Shown here piece by piece: positions 26,837 through 33,808 of a stretch of 64,000 bases of DNA. How positions within the stretch are numbered: the stretch's first letter is position 1; every line of letters starts with the position of its first letter. The DNA is from Levilactobacillus zymae DSM 19395. GTDB taxonomy: Bacteria > Bacillota > Bacilli > Lactobacillales > Lactobacillaceae. The position numbers and the translations under genes are program-made. The DNA lies in contig NZ_AZDW01000013.1 in NCBI RefSeq assembly GCF_001434115.1, positions 62,001-126,000 of the forward strand, written 5' to 3'. The notes beneath the pieces were generated by a model. It was given only the letters and a program-made list of their open reading frames with translations, was not told the DNA's origin and made no database searches.

Positions 26837-26845
26837 AGCGGTAAT

Positions 26846-27031
26846 CTAAGCTGGATCGCCCATAATCATCCACAGAATCAGGTAGGCGATGAGGCCCGGA
26901 AAGGCGGGGGTGATGGCGAGCAACACGAAGATGATCCGTGCTAGCGTGGGGTTCCAGCCCCAGTGTTCGGCTAACCCGCCGATCACACCAGCGATGACCC
27001 GGTTATTGAGGGAACGGTGAATGTTTTTCAT
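26846..27031 (-). CDS. PspC-domain small membrane protein
   Basis: 61 residues matching the PspC domain: an N-terminal RSLNNRVIAGVIGGLAEH followed by a hydrophobic hairpin (about residues 29-58). Stand-alone PspC proteins in Gram-positives are linked to membrane stress but lack a proven role here. AGGAG precedes the ATG. It is the second gene after the histidine phosphatase, 24 bases apart, and closed by a strong terminator. Confidence 0.9.
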   Translation of the reverse strand: MKNIHRSLNNRVIAGVIGGLAEHWGWNPTLARIIFVLLAITPAFPGLIAYLILWMIMGDPA

Positions 27032-27055
27032 CAGGGAACACTCCTTTGAGAAAAT

Positions 27056-27718
27056 TTAGGATTGAAAGTCGACCTTGTTGAAGAAGTCGACGTGGATGTC
27101 GTCGTCCGTGATCTCTAACTTGGTAATACTGCCGTTGATGGTGGCGACCCCTAAATCAAGGTCGGGGGCGTAGCGGTCAACGATGGAGCGAATCGTCATG
27201 CCGTGAGAGACCACCAGCACCTCATCGCCATCCTGGGAGTTGGCCCGTAATTTATCGAAGCCACGGTCTAAGCGCTTCCAAAACATGTCGTTGTTTTCCG
27301 CTTCGCCGTACAGGTCTGCCTGGTGGATCAGGTCGCGGGCCTTTTCCAACCCGTAAGTGCCCAGCACCGCGGATTCGGAGGTCAGCTTGACCTGGGCCCC
27401 AACGAATTGCCACATCTGATTGAGGTCGTTGCCTTCGAAGTAACCGTGGCATTGCTCCCGAAATTCGGGGTACTGGTAGCTGACGATGTTCATGTTGGCG
27501 GGATTCTGCCGCAGCGCAATGTGCGCCGTTTCGATGGCCCGCCCGGAGTCACTACTGTACGCGGCAACGAAGGGGATGTTTTTTAACTGTTCCCCGGCCC
27601 GTTTCGCGTCGGCGCGACCCTTTGCGGTCAATGGTGAGTCGATCCACCCCTGAACCTTGTTATAGTGGTTCAGCATGGTTTGTCCGTGACGCACAAAATA
27701 AGCAGTAATTTTTTTCAT
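27056..27718 (-). CDS. Histidine phosphatase family protein (second paralogue)
   Basis: 220 residues, clearly related to the protein at 23276-23944: FVRHGQTMLN at residues 8-17, QGWIDSPLT near 24-32, and VVSHGMTIR near 170-178. Catalytic residues are intact. Substrate unknown. GAGGAG precedes the ATG; an extended -10 lies at 27756-27764. It heads a two-gene operon with the PspC-like protein. Confidence 0.9.
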   Translation of the reverse strand: MKKITAYFVRHGQTMLNHYNKVQGWIDSPLTAKGRADAKRAGEQLKNIPFVAAYSSDSGRAIETAHIALRQNPANMNIVSYQYPEFREQCHGYFEGNDLNQMWQFVGAQVKLTSESAVLGTYGLEKARDLIHQADLYGEAENNDMFWKRLDRGFDKLRANSQDGDEVLVVSHGMTIRSIVDRYAPDLDLGVATINGSITKLEITDDDIHVDFFNKVDFQS

Positions 27719-27755
27719 AATTGAGACTCCTCTTCATCGACATAGGTACAAGTTA

Positions 27756-27764
27756 AGTATAGCA
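27756..27764 (-). promoter_or_regulatory. Extended -10 promoter of the histidine phosphatase-pspC operon
   Basis: Minus strand TGC followed by TATACT (27761-27756); weak -35. Confidence 0.5.
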
Positions 27765-27889
27765 ACTCACCTAACAGAACGCTAAGGTTTTGGTGGCCAA
27801 AATCCGGACGTAAGACGTTTTACGAAGACAAAATAACCGCGCTAGGGGGTAAACATGTTATGGTAAACATAAAGCTAGGAGATGAGCGT

Positions 27890-28540
27890 ATGGACTTAAC
27901 ACCATATCGGTATGACGGCAAGCACAACATGGATCTGACGCAGTGGCCAACGCAGGAAATCGCGGCCAACGCGGACGAGATTCGGGAAAGTGATTTGGTT
28001 ACGTTACAAAAGCTGCAACGGCGACTATTCGCCCAAAAGGAAAACGGCGTCGTGGTCATTTTGCAGGGGATGGACACCGCCGGTAAAGACGGCTTGATCC
28101 GCCACGTTTTCAGCGGACTGAATCCGTCCGGAACCCGCGTAGAGAGCTTTAAGCAACCCACGTCGGTGGACCTGCAACACGATTTCTTGTGGCGGATCAA
28201 CCAGGCGTTACCGGCTAGAGGGGAGATCGCCATCTTTAACCGCTCACAGTACGAAGACGTGCTGATCAGTCGGGTGCACCCCGAAATCTTGGTGGGCCAA
28301 CACCTCCCCGACGTGCAGACGGCCGCCGACGTGACCGACAAATTCTTCAAGCGCCGGTATCACGACCTGCGGCATTACGAACAATACCTGCGTCATCAGG
28401 GGATTGTGACCTACAAGTTCTTTTTGCACCTGTCCTACGACGAACAGACGGCGCGCCTGGCCAAACGCTTGGCGTTACCCGAAAAAAACTGGAAGTTCGA
28501 CCCCAGTGACCTGAAGAAACTAGAAGCGGGGAAACTCTAG
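27890..28540 (+). CDS. PPK2-family polyphosphate kinase, C-terminally short
   Basis: 216 residues from ATG 27890 (AGGAGATGA just before; a frame from 27860 is longer but unsupported). Polyphosphate:nucleotide phosphotransferase fold: Walker A GMDTAGKDG near residues 60-68, the lid motif FNRSQYEDVL near 116-125 and LPEKNWKFDPSDLK near the end. PPK2 proteins normally continue about 50-60 residues beyond this motif (the WYVIPAD-type segment), and nothing like that follows in any frame. The enzyme may be inactive or altered. Confidence 0.8.
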   Translation: MDLTPYRYDGKHNMDLTQWPTQEIAANADEIRESDLVTLQKLQRRLFAQKENGVVVILQGMDTAGKDGLIRHVFSGLNPSGTRVESFKQPTSVDLQHDFLWRINQALPARGEIAIFNRSQYEDVLISRVHPEILVGQHLPDVQTAADVTDKFFKRRYHDLRHYEQYLRHQGIVTYKFFLHLSYDEQTARLAKRLALPEKNWKFDPSDLKKLEAGKL

Positions 28541-28545
28541 TCGAA

Positions 28546-28614
28546 TTGTAGCCTACAAAAAGCCATTTAATCCCGAATTAACGGGATGGTTACCGTTCTA
28601 ATTGTAGCCTGCAA
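28546..28614. promoter_or_regulatory. Paired palindromes upstream of mvaS
   Basis: TTGTAGCCTACAA (28546-28558) is a perfect palindrome about one central base. TTGTAGCCTGCAA (28602-28614) is the same with one change, 56 bases further on. Between them lies ATCCCG-N6-CGGGAT (28570-28587). The second palindrome ends 12 bases before the mvaS -35. A dimeric regulator with two sites is plausible; its identity is unknown. Confidence 0.55.
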
Positions 28615-28626
28615 TGATAGGAAAAC

Positions 28627-28656
28627 TTGCCGATAATCCCCGAAAAATGGTAAGGT
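28627..28656 (+). promoter_or_regulatory. Promoter of mvaS
   Basis: TTGCCG (28627-28632), 18-base spacer ending in TGG, TAAGGT (28651-28656). Confidence 0.55.
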
Positions 28657-28696
28657 TAATGCCAGTAATTCATGGCTTTCAAGGAGGACAAGCAAC

Positions 28697-29866
28697 ATGA
28701 CCGTAACGGTGGGAATTGATCGACTGGGGTTTTACACCCCCCAACTGTATTTAGACATGACGGCGTTGGCGTTGGCGCGGGGGGAAGACCCCGCTAAATA
28801 CCACGTGGGCATTGGCCAGGACAAACAGGCGGTGATTCCGCCGACCCAAGACGTGGTCACCATGGCGGCCAACGCGGCGACCCAGATTCTCACTCCCGCT
28901 GATTTGGCGGACGTTAAAATGGTTTTGTTCGGGACCGAATCGGGGATCGACAACTCCAAGGCCACGGCGGTCTATCTGGCCCACCTGTTAGGTTTGGCGC
29001 CCGATACCCGGGCCGTCGAGCTTAAACAGGCCTGTTATGGGGCCACGGCTGGCCTACAGTTGGCGGCCGATTACGTGCGGGCCCGGCCCGCGGCGAAGGT
29101 GCTGGTGATTGGTGCCGACATCGCTCGTTACGGGTTGCGCACAGCCGGTGAGGTCACTCAGGGCGGGGGAGCCGTGGCTATGTTGGTCACAGCGGACCCA
29201 CAGATTTTCGCTCTCGACCCGATCAGTACCTACCACACGGCGGACGTGATGGATTTCTGGCGGCCACTGGACCGGACCGAAGCGCTGGTGGATGGGAAAT
29301 ATTCGACCAACGTGTACCTGGATTTCTTCAAGGAGACCTGGACGGCTTATCAGCACCAAACGGGTCGGACGATTGCCGATTTCGCGGCAATGGTGTTCCA
29401 CTTGCCGTTCACCAAGATGGGGCGTAAGGGCTTGCGTCAGGTCTTACCGGAAGCCACCGCCGCACATCAGCAGGAGTTGACCGCGGCCTTTGAGGCCAGT
29501 CAATTGGACAACCGGAATGTGGGGAACTTGTACACCGGCTCGCTGTATTTGAGCTTGTTATCCCTATTACGGCACGGCGCGTTACGGGCGGGCGATCGTC
29601 TGGGCTGCTTTAGCTACGGCTCGGGAGCGGAAGGCGAGTTCTACAGTGGTACGGTCCAACCCGATTATCGCCGGGGCTTTGATGATGCAGCTTTGACGGC
29701 CATGCTTACGAACCGGCGAGCCGTCAGCGTGGCGGAGTACGAAAGTATCTTCCAGCAACAGCTCCCGAACGACGGGCGCGACGTGCAACTACCGGTGGGG
29801 ACCGATACGGCGCCCTTTTATCTGGCCGGCCGGCAGCACCAACAGCGGCAGTACCGGCGCCGGTAG
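28697..29866 (+). CDS. mvaS: Hydroxymethylglutaryl-CoA synthase
   Basis: Condenses acetoacetyl-CoA and acetyl-CoA to HMG-CoA, entry into the mevalonate pathway that lactic acid bacteria use to make isopentenyl diphosphate for undecaprenyl carriers. The catalytic cysteine is in LKQACYGATAGL near residues 107-118 and the active-site His in FHLPFTKMGRKG near 234-245. 389 residues, usual for bacterial MvaS. AAGGAGG precedes the ATG. Alone in its unit; the other mevalonate genes are not here. Confidence 0.97.
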   Translation: MTVTVGIDRLGFYTPQLYLDMTALALARGEDPAKYHVGIGQDKQAVIPPTQDVVTMAANAATQILTPADLADVKMVLFGTESGIDNSKATAVYLAHLLGLAPDTRAVELKQACYGATAGLQLAADYVRARPAAKVLVIGADIARYGLRTAGEVTQGGGAVAMLVTADPQIFALDPISTYHTADVMDFWRPLDRTEALVDGKYSTNVYLDFFKETWTAYQHQTGRTIADFAAMVFHLPFTKMGRKGLRQVLPEATAAHQQELTAAFEASQLDNRNVGNLYTGSLYLSLLSLLRHGALRAGDRLGCFSYGSGAEGEFYSGTVQPDYRRGFDDAALTAMLTNRRAVSVAEYESIFQQQLPNDGRDVQLPVGTDTAPFYLAGRQHQQRQYRRR

Positions 29867-29963
29867 GTCGATTGTTTTGGGTTACGGCCCGAACGGTGGA
29901 AAAATCGCCCGAATATAACTTGATTAATATAAAATTCCGGACAATTCGTAAAAATATATCGCT

Positions 29964-29987
29964 AAAAGTTAACTTTTTCGCTATAAT
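29964..29987 (+). promoter_or_regulatory. Promoter of ntd with palindromic operator
   Basis: TATAAT at 29982-29987 lacks a good -35. In its place stands the perfect 14-base palindrome AAAAGTTAACTTTT (29964-29977), resembling the inverted repeat in the gnd promoter. Confidence 0.6.
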
Positions 29988-30019
29988 AAACGTACTTAAG
30001 AGAAAACGAGGAGATTAAC

Positions 30020-30460
30020 GTGACGAATATCTATTTAGCAGGACCCTTTTTTGATGACGAACAGTTGGAACGAATCGGCCGGGCCGAACAGGCCTTAGCC
30101 CAAAACCCGCAAGTGGGGCACGTTTTTAGCCCCCGGGCCCATGAAGTCCGCGACTTCGAGATGGGGACGCCGGCCTGGTGTGCCAAGACCTTCAAGATGG
30201 ATACCGACCAGATTGATGCCGCCGACGTGGTAGTGGCCTTGGCCGATTACGTGGATGACCAAGTAGATTCCGGAACCGCCTTTGAAATCGGGTACGCCTA
30301 CCACAGCCATACGCCCGTGATCCTGGTTCACGAAAAGGACAACATCGTCAACTTGATGTTAGCCGAAAGCTTACAAGCTTACCTGACCCACACGGACGAC
30401 CTGGTGACCTACGATTTCGCGCAGTTACCGGCTAACCGGTACGAGGGCGAAGTGATTTAA
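30020..30460 (+). CDS. ntd: Nucleoside 2-deoxyribosyltransferase
   Basis: Transfers deoxyribose between nucleobases for nucleoside salvage, a typical lactobacillus enzyme. GTG start at 30020 with CGAGGAG. The N-terminal IYLAGPFF opens the Rossmann-like fold and the catalytic Glu is expected in SGTAFEIGYAYHS near residues 88-100. 146 residues, a little shorter than the L. leichmannii enzyme. Function is well supported at family level; purine or pyrimidine preference cannot be read. Confidence 0.92.
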   Translation: MTNIYLAGPFFDDEQLERIGRAEQALAQNPQVGHVFSPRAHEVRDFEMGTPAWCAKTFKMDTDQIDAADVVVALADYVDDQVDSGTAFEIGYAYHSHTPVILVHEKDNIVNLMLAESLQAYLTHTDDLVTYDFAQLPANRYEGEVI

Positions 30461-30468
30461 AGCCCACG

Positions 30469-30506
30469 AAAAAAGCATTTCCCGTCGCGACGGGAAATGC
30501 TTTTTT
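30469..30506. terminator. Bidirectional terminator ntd / lexA
   Basis: Perfect palindrome AAAAAAGCATTTCCCGTC mirrored around GC, with T runs both ways. Confidence 0.92.
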
Positions 30507-30515
30507 AATGCTGAT

Positions 30516-31145
30516 TTAGTGAACGTCGTCGCGGAACAGGCCCACGACTTTGCCCAAAATGGTGACTTGATTCAGAATAATGGGGGCCATGGTGTCGTTT
30601 TCCGGTTGGAGCCGGTAATGGTCGGCTTCCTTGAAGAACCGCTTGCACGTGGCTTCGTTGTCCTCGGTCATGGCAATCACCACGTCGCCGTTGTCGGCGT
30701 TTTGTTGCCGGCGAACGATGACCTGATCACCGTTTAAGATGCCGATGTTGATCATGCTTTCACCGCGGATGGTCAGCATGAACAGCTGATCTTCGCTGCT
30801 TTCAAATTCCGGTGGAACCGGGAAATAATCCGTGGCTTCCTGGACGGCTAAGATGGGTTCCCCGGCTGTCACGGTCCCGAGTACCGGGATCTGGGTCTGT
30901 TGTTCGTGAACGCCTAATTCTTCCAAACCGGCCGCCGTGACCTCTAAGGCCCGGGGCTTAGTCGGGTCCTTGGTCAGCAAGCCCTTTTTTTCTAGGCGGG
31001 CGATGTGGCCGTGAACCGTCGAGGTCGAAGACAGTGAAACGGCTTCCCCAATTTCCCGAACAGTCGGCGGGTAGCCCTTTTCGTTAACCCGTTCCCAGAT
31101 GAAGCGTAGAACGGCAATTTGTTTACTCTCAGAAGCTTTGGTCAT
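30516..31145 (-). CDS. lexA: LexA repressor
   Basis: SOS repressor that cleaves itself on RecA filaments. N-terminal winged helix ([21 protein letters not shown] near residues 27-46), Ala-Gly cleavage site in TAGEP near 92-96, catalytic Ser in RGESM near 128-132 and Lys in TCKRF near 166-170. Start ATG at 31145 with GAGGTGG; the frame upstream to 31295 reads through the promoter. 209 residues, normal. Divergent from ynzC. Confidence 0.98.
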   Translation of the reverse strand: MTKASESKQIAVLRFIWERVNEKGYPPTVREIGEAVSLSSTSTVHGHIARLEKKGLLTKDPTKPRALEVTAAGLEELGVHEQQTQIPVLGTVTAGEPILAVQEATDYFPVPPEFESSEDQLFMLTIRGESMINIGILNGDQVIVRRQQNADNGDVVIAMTEDNEATCKRFFKEADHYRLQPENDTMAPIILNQVTILGKVVGLFRDDVH

Positions 31146-31188
31146 AATATTGCCACCTCGTTCGTCATTCGTAGTATAGTTTAACCCA

Positions 31189-31228
31189 ATTCTAGCATAG
31201 GTAGCGAACGTTTTCAAACAGATGTTCG
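31189..31228 (-). promoter_or_regulatory. lexA promoter with LexA box
   Basis: Minus strand: TTGAAA (31217-31212), 17-base spacer ending in TGC, TAGAAT (31194-31189). On the plus strand CAAACAGATGTTCG (31215-31228) matches the Gram-positive SOS box CGAACRNRYGTTYG at 13 of 14 positions and overlaps the -35, giving autorepression. Confidence 0.85.
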
Positions 31229-31238
31229 GGTAAATGAG

Positions 31239-31267
31239 TTGAATTCTGAAATTAACCCTGATATGAT
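31239..31267 (+). promoter_or_regulatory. Promoter of ynzC
   Basis: TTGAAT (31239-31244), 17-base spacer, TATGAT (31262-31267). The LexA box ends 10 bases upstream of this -35. Confidence 0.75.
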
Positions 31268-31332
31268 TAGGTGTGTTTTGAATCAACGTCATCATTAAAA
31301 CTAAAAATCAATTAAGGGAGTGTCAGCAGGTT

Positions 31333-31581
31333 ATGGCAGAAACCACGATGGATACGTTACTGGTGCGGATTAACGAATTGGCACACAAGGCCAAGCAAAC
31401 GGAATTAACGGCCGCCGAAAAGGCCGAACGGGCCGACTTACGGCAACAATACCTCAAGCTCTTTCGGGAAAGCTTTAAAAGCCAGGTCGAAATGATGCAA
31501 GTCTACGACAAGAACGGTAAAGAAGTGACCCCCGAAAAGGTGCGGCAGGTCCAACGCGAGAAGGGCTTACGGAACGATTAA
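31333..31581 (+). CDS. ynzC: DUF896 protein (YnzC family)
   Basis: 82 residues, helical and highly charged. The N-terminal helix-turn-helix hairpin INELAHKAKQTELTAAEKAE and the RESFKSQV motif are typical of DUF896. In B. subtilis ynzC lies in the SOS-controlled yneA-yneB-ynzC operon next to lexA. Here it sits alone, divergent from lexA, with AAGGGAG before the ATG. Function unknown, though SOS linkage is plausible. Confidence 0.93.
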   Translation: MAETTMDTLLVRINELAHKAKQTELTAAEKAERADLRQQYLKLFRESFKSQVEMMQVYDKNGKEVTPEKVRQVQREKGLRND

Positions 31582-31588
31582 GTCTGGA

Positions 31589-31622
31589 GAGTGGGTCTTT
31601 TTGAGATTCGCTCTTTTATTTT
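31589..31622 (+). terminator. Terminator of ynzC
   Basis: GAGTGGGTCT pairs with AGATTCGCTC (three G-T pairs), followed by TTTTATTTT. Confidence 0.7.
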
Positions 31623-31678
31623 GGGTTAAGTTTGTGTAAAATTGTCTAATGAATGCTTTTGTAAGGGAGGGAAACGTC

Positions 31679-31909
31679 TTGTCAACTGGAATTTGGATCC
31701 TCATCGTGATCGTCGTCGGAATTGCCTGCGCTGTCGGGGGCTTCTTCGGTGCGCGTAAATACATGGAAAACTACCTGAGAGACAATCCGCCTATTAATGA
31801 AGATCAATTACGAGCCATGATGTTACAGATGGGGCAAAAGCCATCACAACGGAAGCTTCATCAAATGATGAATGCCATGCAACAACAATCCCGTAATACT
31901 AAGAAATAA
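31679..31909 (+). CDS. yneF: YneF-family (UPF0154) membrane protein
   Basis: 76 residues with one N-terminal transmembrane helix (about residues 4-26) followed by the conserved [19 protein letters not shown] and MGQKPSQRK segments. TTG 31679 is chosen because AAGGGAGGG (31663-31671) precedes it at the right distance; an ATG at 31649 in the same frame lies upstream of that site. Function unknown; the gene is conserved in Firmicutes next to ynzC. Confidence 0.93.
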   Translation: MSTGIWILIVIVVGIACAVGGFFGARKYMENYLRDNPPINEDQLRAMMLQMGQKPSQRKLHQMMNAMQQQSRNTKK

Positions 31910-31920
31910 CTTCGTTAACG

Positions 31921-31957
31921 GAAGACTCGTCGCCGATGGTTGGTGACGAGTCTTTTT
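31921..31957 (+). terminator. Terminator of yneF
   Basis: AGACTCGTCGCC / GGTGACGAGTCT stem, then TTTTT. Confidence 0.9.
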
Positions 31958-31996
31958 GATTGCTTTTTTAAGGGCCTGCGCTAGACTAGTTAAGTC

Positions 31997-32005
31997 TGCT
32001 ATAAT
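31997..32005 (+). promoter_or_regulatory. Extended -10 promoter of the ABC exporter operon
   Basis: TGC followed by TATAAT (32000-32005), 40 bases before the first gene; weak -35. Confidence 0.6.
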
Positions 32006-32044
32006 TGGTTTCTAATCATATTTTAATCTAAGGAGGGATACTGG

Positions 32045-33808
32045 GTGAGTATCTTTAAAAAATTGGCTTGGTATTTCCGACTCGAGTGGCGGCGTTATTC
32101 GGTGGGGGTCTTAGGCCTATTACTGACCGCCATCATCGCCATCGTGCCGCCCCGCATCATTGGCAACATGGTCGATAGTATCCACGGGAGGACCATGACC
32201 GCGTCGCTACTGGCGATTGATCTGGCCATCGTGGCCGGGGCCGCGGTGGCGCAGTACCTGACGCGTTACATGTGGCGCAACGCCATCTGGGGTGGGGCCG
32301 CCCGACTCGAACAATTGTTACGCGACCGGCTGTTCCGGCACTTTATGGGGATGGACCGGACCTTCTATCAACGCTACCGGACCGGTGACCTGATGGCCCA
32401 CGCGACCAACGACTTGGAAGCCGTTCAACGGGTGGCGGGGGGCGGAATTTTGCAGTTCGCCGATGCCATCATCACCGGTGGGACCACGCTGATCGCCATG
32501 ATGGCGCTGATCAATTGGCGGCTGACCCTCTTGGCCGTGATCCCGTTCCCGTTTTTGGCGGGGGTCTCTTGGTTTCTAGGGCAAAAGATTCACCGGGCGT
32601 TTGGCAAGTCCCAAGCGGCCTTTTCCCGGCTGAATAACAAGGCTCAGGAAAGTATCAGCGGCATCAAGGTCATTAAGGCGTTGGGGCAGGACCAAGAAGA
32701 CGTGGCCGACTATAACCAACAGATCGATCAGACCATTCGGATCAACCGGCACGTTAATCACCTGGATTCGCTATTCGATCCGGGGATCACGCTGATCATT
32801 TCCGTATCGTACGTGGCGACCATCGTGTTAGGGGGGACCTTCGTGATGCAGGGGACCATTACGATTGGGAACCTGGTTTCCTTCATTAGCTACCTGGCGA
32901 TGATGGTCTGGCCGATGTTTGCCGTGGGGATGTTGTTCAATACCATGGAACGGGGCAACGCCAGCTATGACCGGGTCATGGAACTGTTGGATCAGCAAAG
33001 TAAGGTCATTGACAAAACGGACGGGCTAACGACGCGGCCGCAGGGGGCCCTGAACTACCACGTGACGCAGTTCAATTATCCCGACGACGAACAGACCAGT
33101 CTACACGACATCAACTTTGACCTGGCGGCCGGCCACACCCTGGGTATCGTGGGCCGAGTGGGTGCCGGTAAGTCGTCCATCATGAAGTTGATCTTACGCG
33201 AGTTTGACGACTATCAAGGTGAAATCAAGTTTGGGGGGCACCCCATCAAGGATTACGCGCTCGACAGTTATCTGCCGGCCATCGGCTACGTACCGCAGGA
33301 AAGCTTCCTGTTCTCCGATAGTATTCTGGAGAATATTCGCTTTGCCCGGCCCCAGGCGACGGAAGCCCAAGTGGTCGCCGCGGCGAAAAAGAGTGATCTG
33401 GCCCACCAGATCGCCCAATTACCGGCCGGGTATGCCACCCAGGTCGGCGAAGATGGCATCTCGCTGTCCGGGGGCCAACGCCAACGGTTAGCGATTGCCC
33501 GGGCGTTATTGATCAACCCGGAACTTCTGATCTTAGACGATGCGTTGTCCGCGGTCGACGCGGAAACCGAAACCGAGATTCTCGCGAACCTGCGCCAAGA
33601 ACGGGCCAACAAGACCACGATCATCGCGGCGCACCGGTTGAGTTCGGTGATGAACGCCGATGAGATCATTGTGATGGATCACGGGCAAATCATCGAGCGC
33701 GGGGACCACGCCAGCTTGATGGCCACCCACGGGTGGTATTATCAGATGTTTACGCAGCAACAATTAGAAACGCGGGTCAAGGGAGGCGAGACGAATGGCC
33801 ACGAATAA
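32045..33808 (+). CDS. ABC exporter half-transporter, subunit 1
   Basis: 587 residues from GTG 32045 with AGGAGGG. Six transmembrane helices in the first 310 residues, then a nucleotide-binding domain: Walker A GRVGAGKSS, signature LSGGQ, Walker B LLILDDALS. The residue after the Walker B Asp is Asp rather than catalytic Glu, the mark of the degenerate-site subunit in heterodimeric exporters such as B. subtilis YheI/YheH (BmrCD). Its partner begins before this gene ends (14-base overlap). Substrate unknown; drug or lipid efflux is likely. Confidence 0.93.
   Translation: MSIFKKLAWYFRLEWRRYSVGVLGLLLTAIIAIVPPRIIGNMVDSIHGRTMTASLLAIDLAIVAGAAVAQYLTRYMWRNAIWGGAARLEQLLRDRLFRHFMGMDRTFYQRYRTGDLMAHATNDLEAVQRVAGGGILQFADAIITGGTTLIAMMALINWRLTLLAVIPFPFLAGVSWFLGQKIHRAFGKSQAAFSRLNNKAQESISGIKVIKALGQDQEDVADYNQQIDQTIRINRHVNHLDSLFDPGITLIISVSYVATIVLGGTFVMQGTITIGNLVSFISYLAMMVWPMFAVGMLFNTMERGNASYDRVMELLDQQSKVIDKTDGLTTRPQGALNYHVTQFNYPDDEQTSLHDINFDLAAGHTLGIVGRVGAGKSSIMKLILREFDDYQGEIKFGGHPIKDYALDSYLPAIGYVPQESFLFSDSILENIRFARPQATEAQVVAAAKKSDLAHQIAQLPAGYATQVGEDGISLSGGQRQRLAIARALLINPELLILDDALSAVDAETETEILANLRQERANKTTIIAAHRLSSVMNADEIIVMDHGQIIERGDHASLMATHGWYYQMFTQQQLETRVKGGETNGHE

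Noticed and set aside
28541-28700. Frameshifted remainder of PPK2 downstream of its stop
   Set aside because: No frame after the stop encodes the expected WYVIPAD-type segment, so this is a deletion rather than a frameshift.
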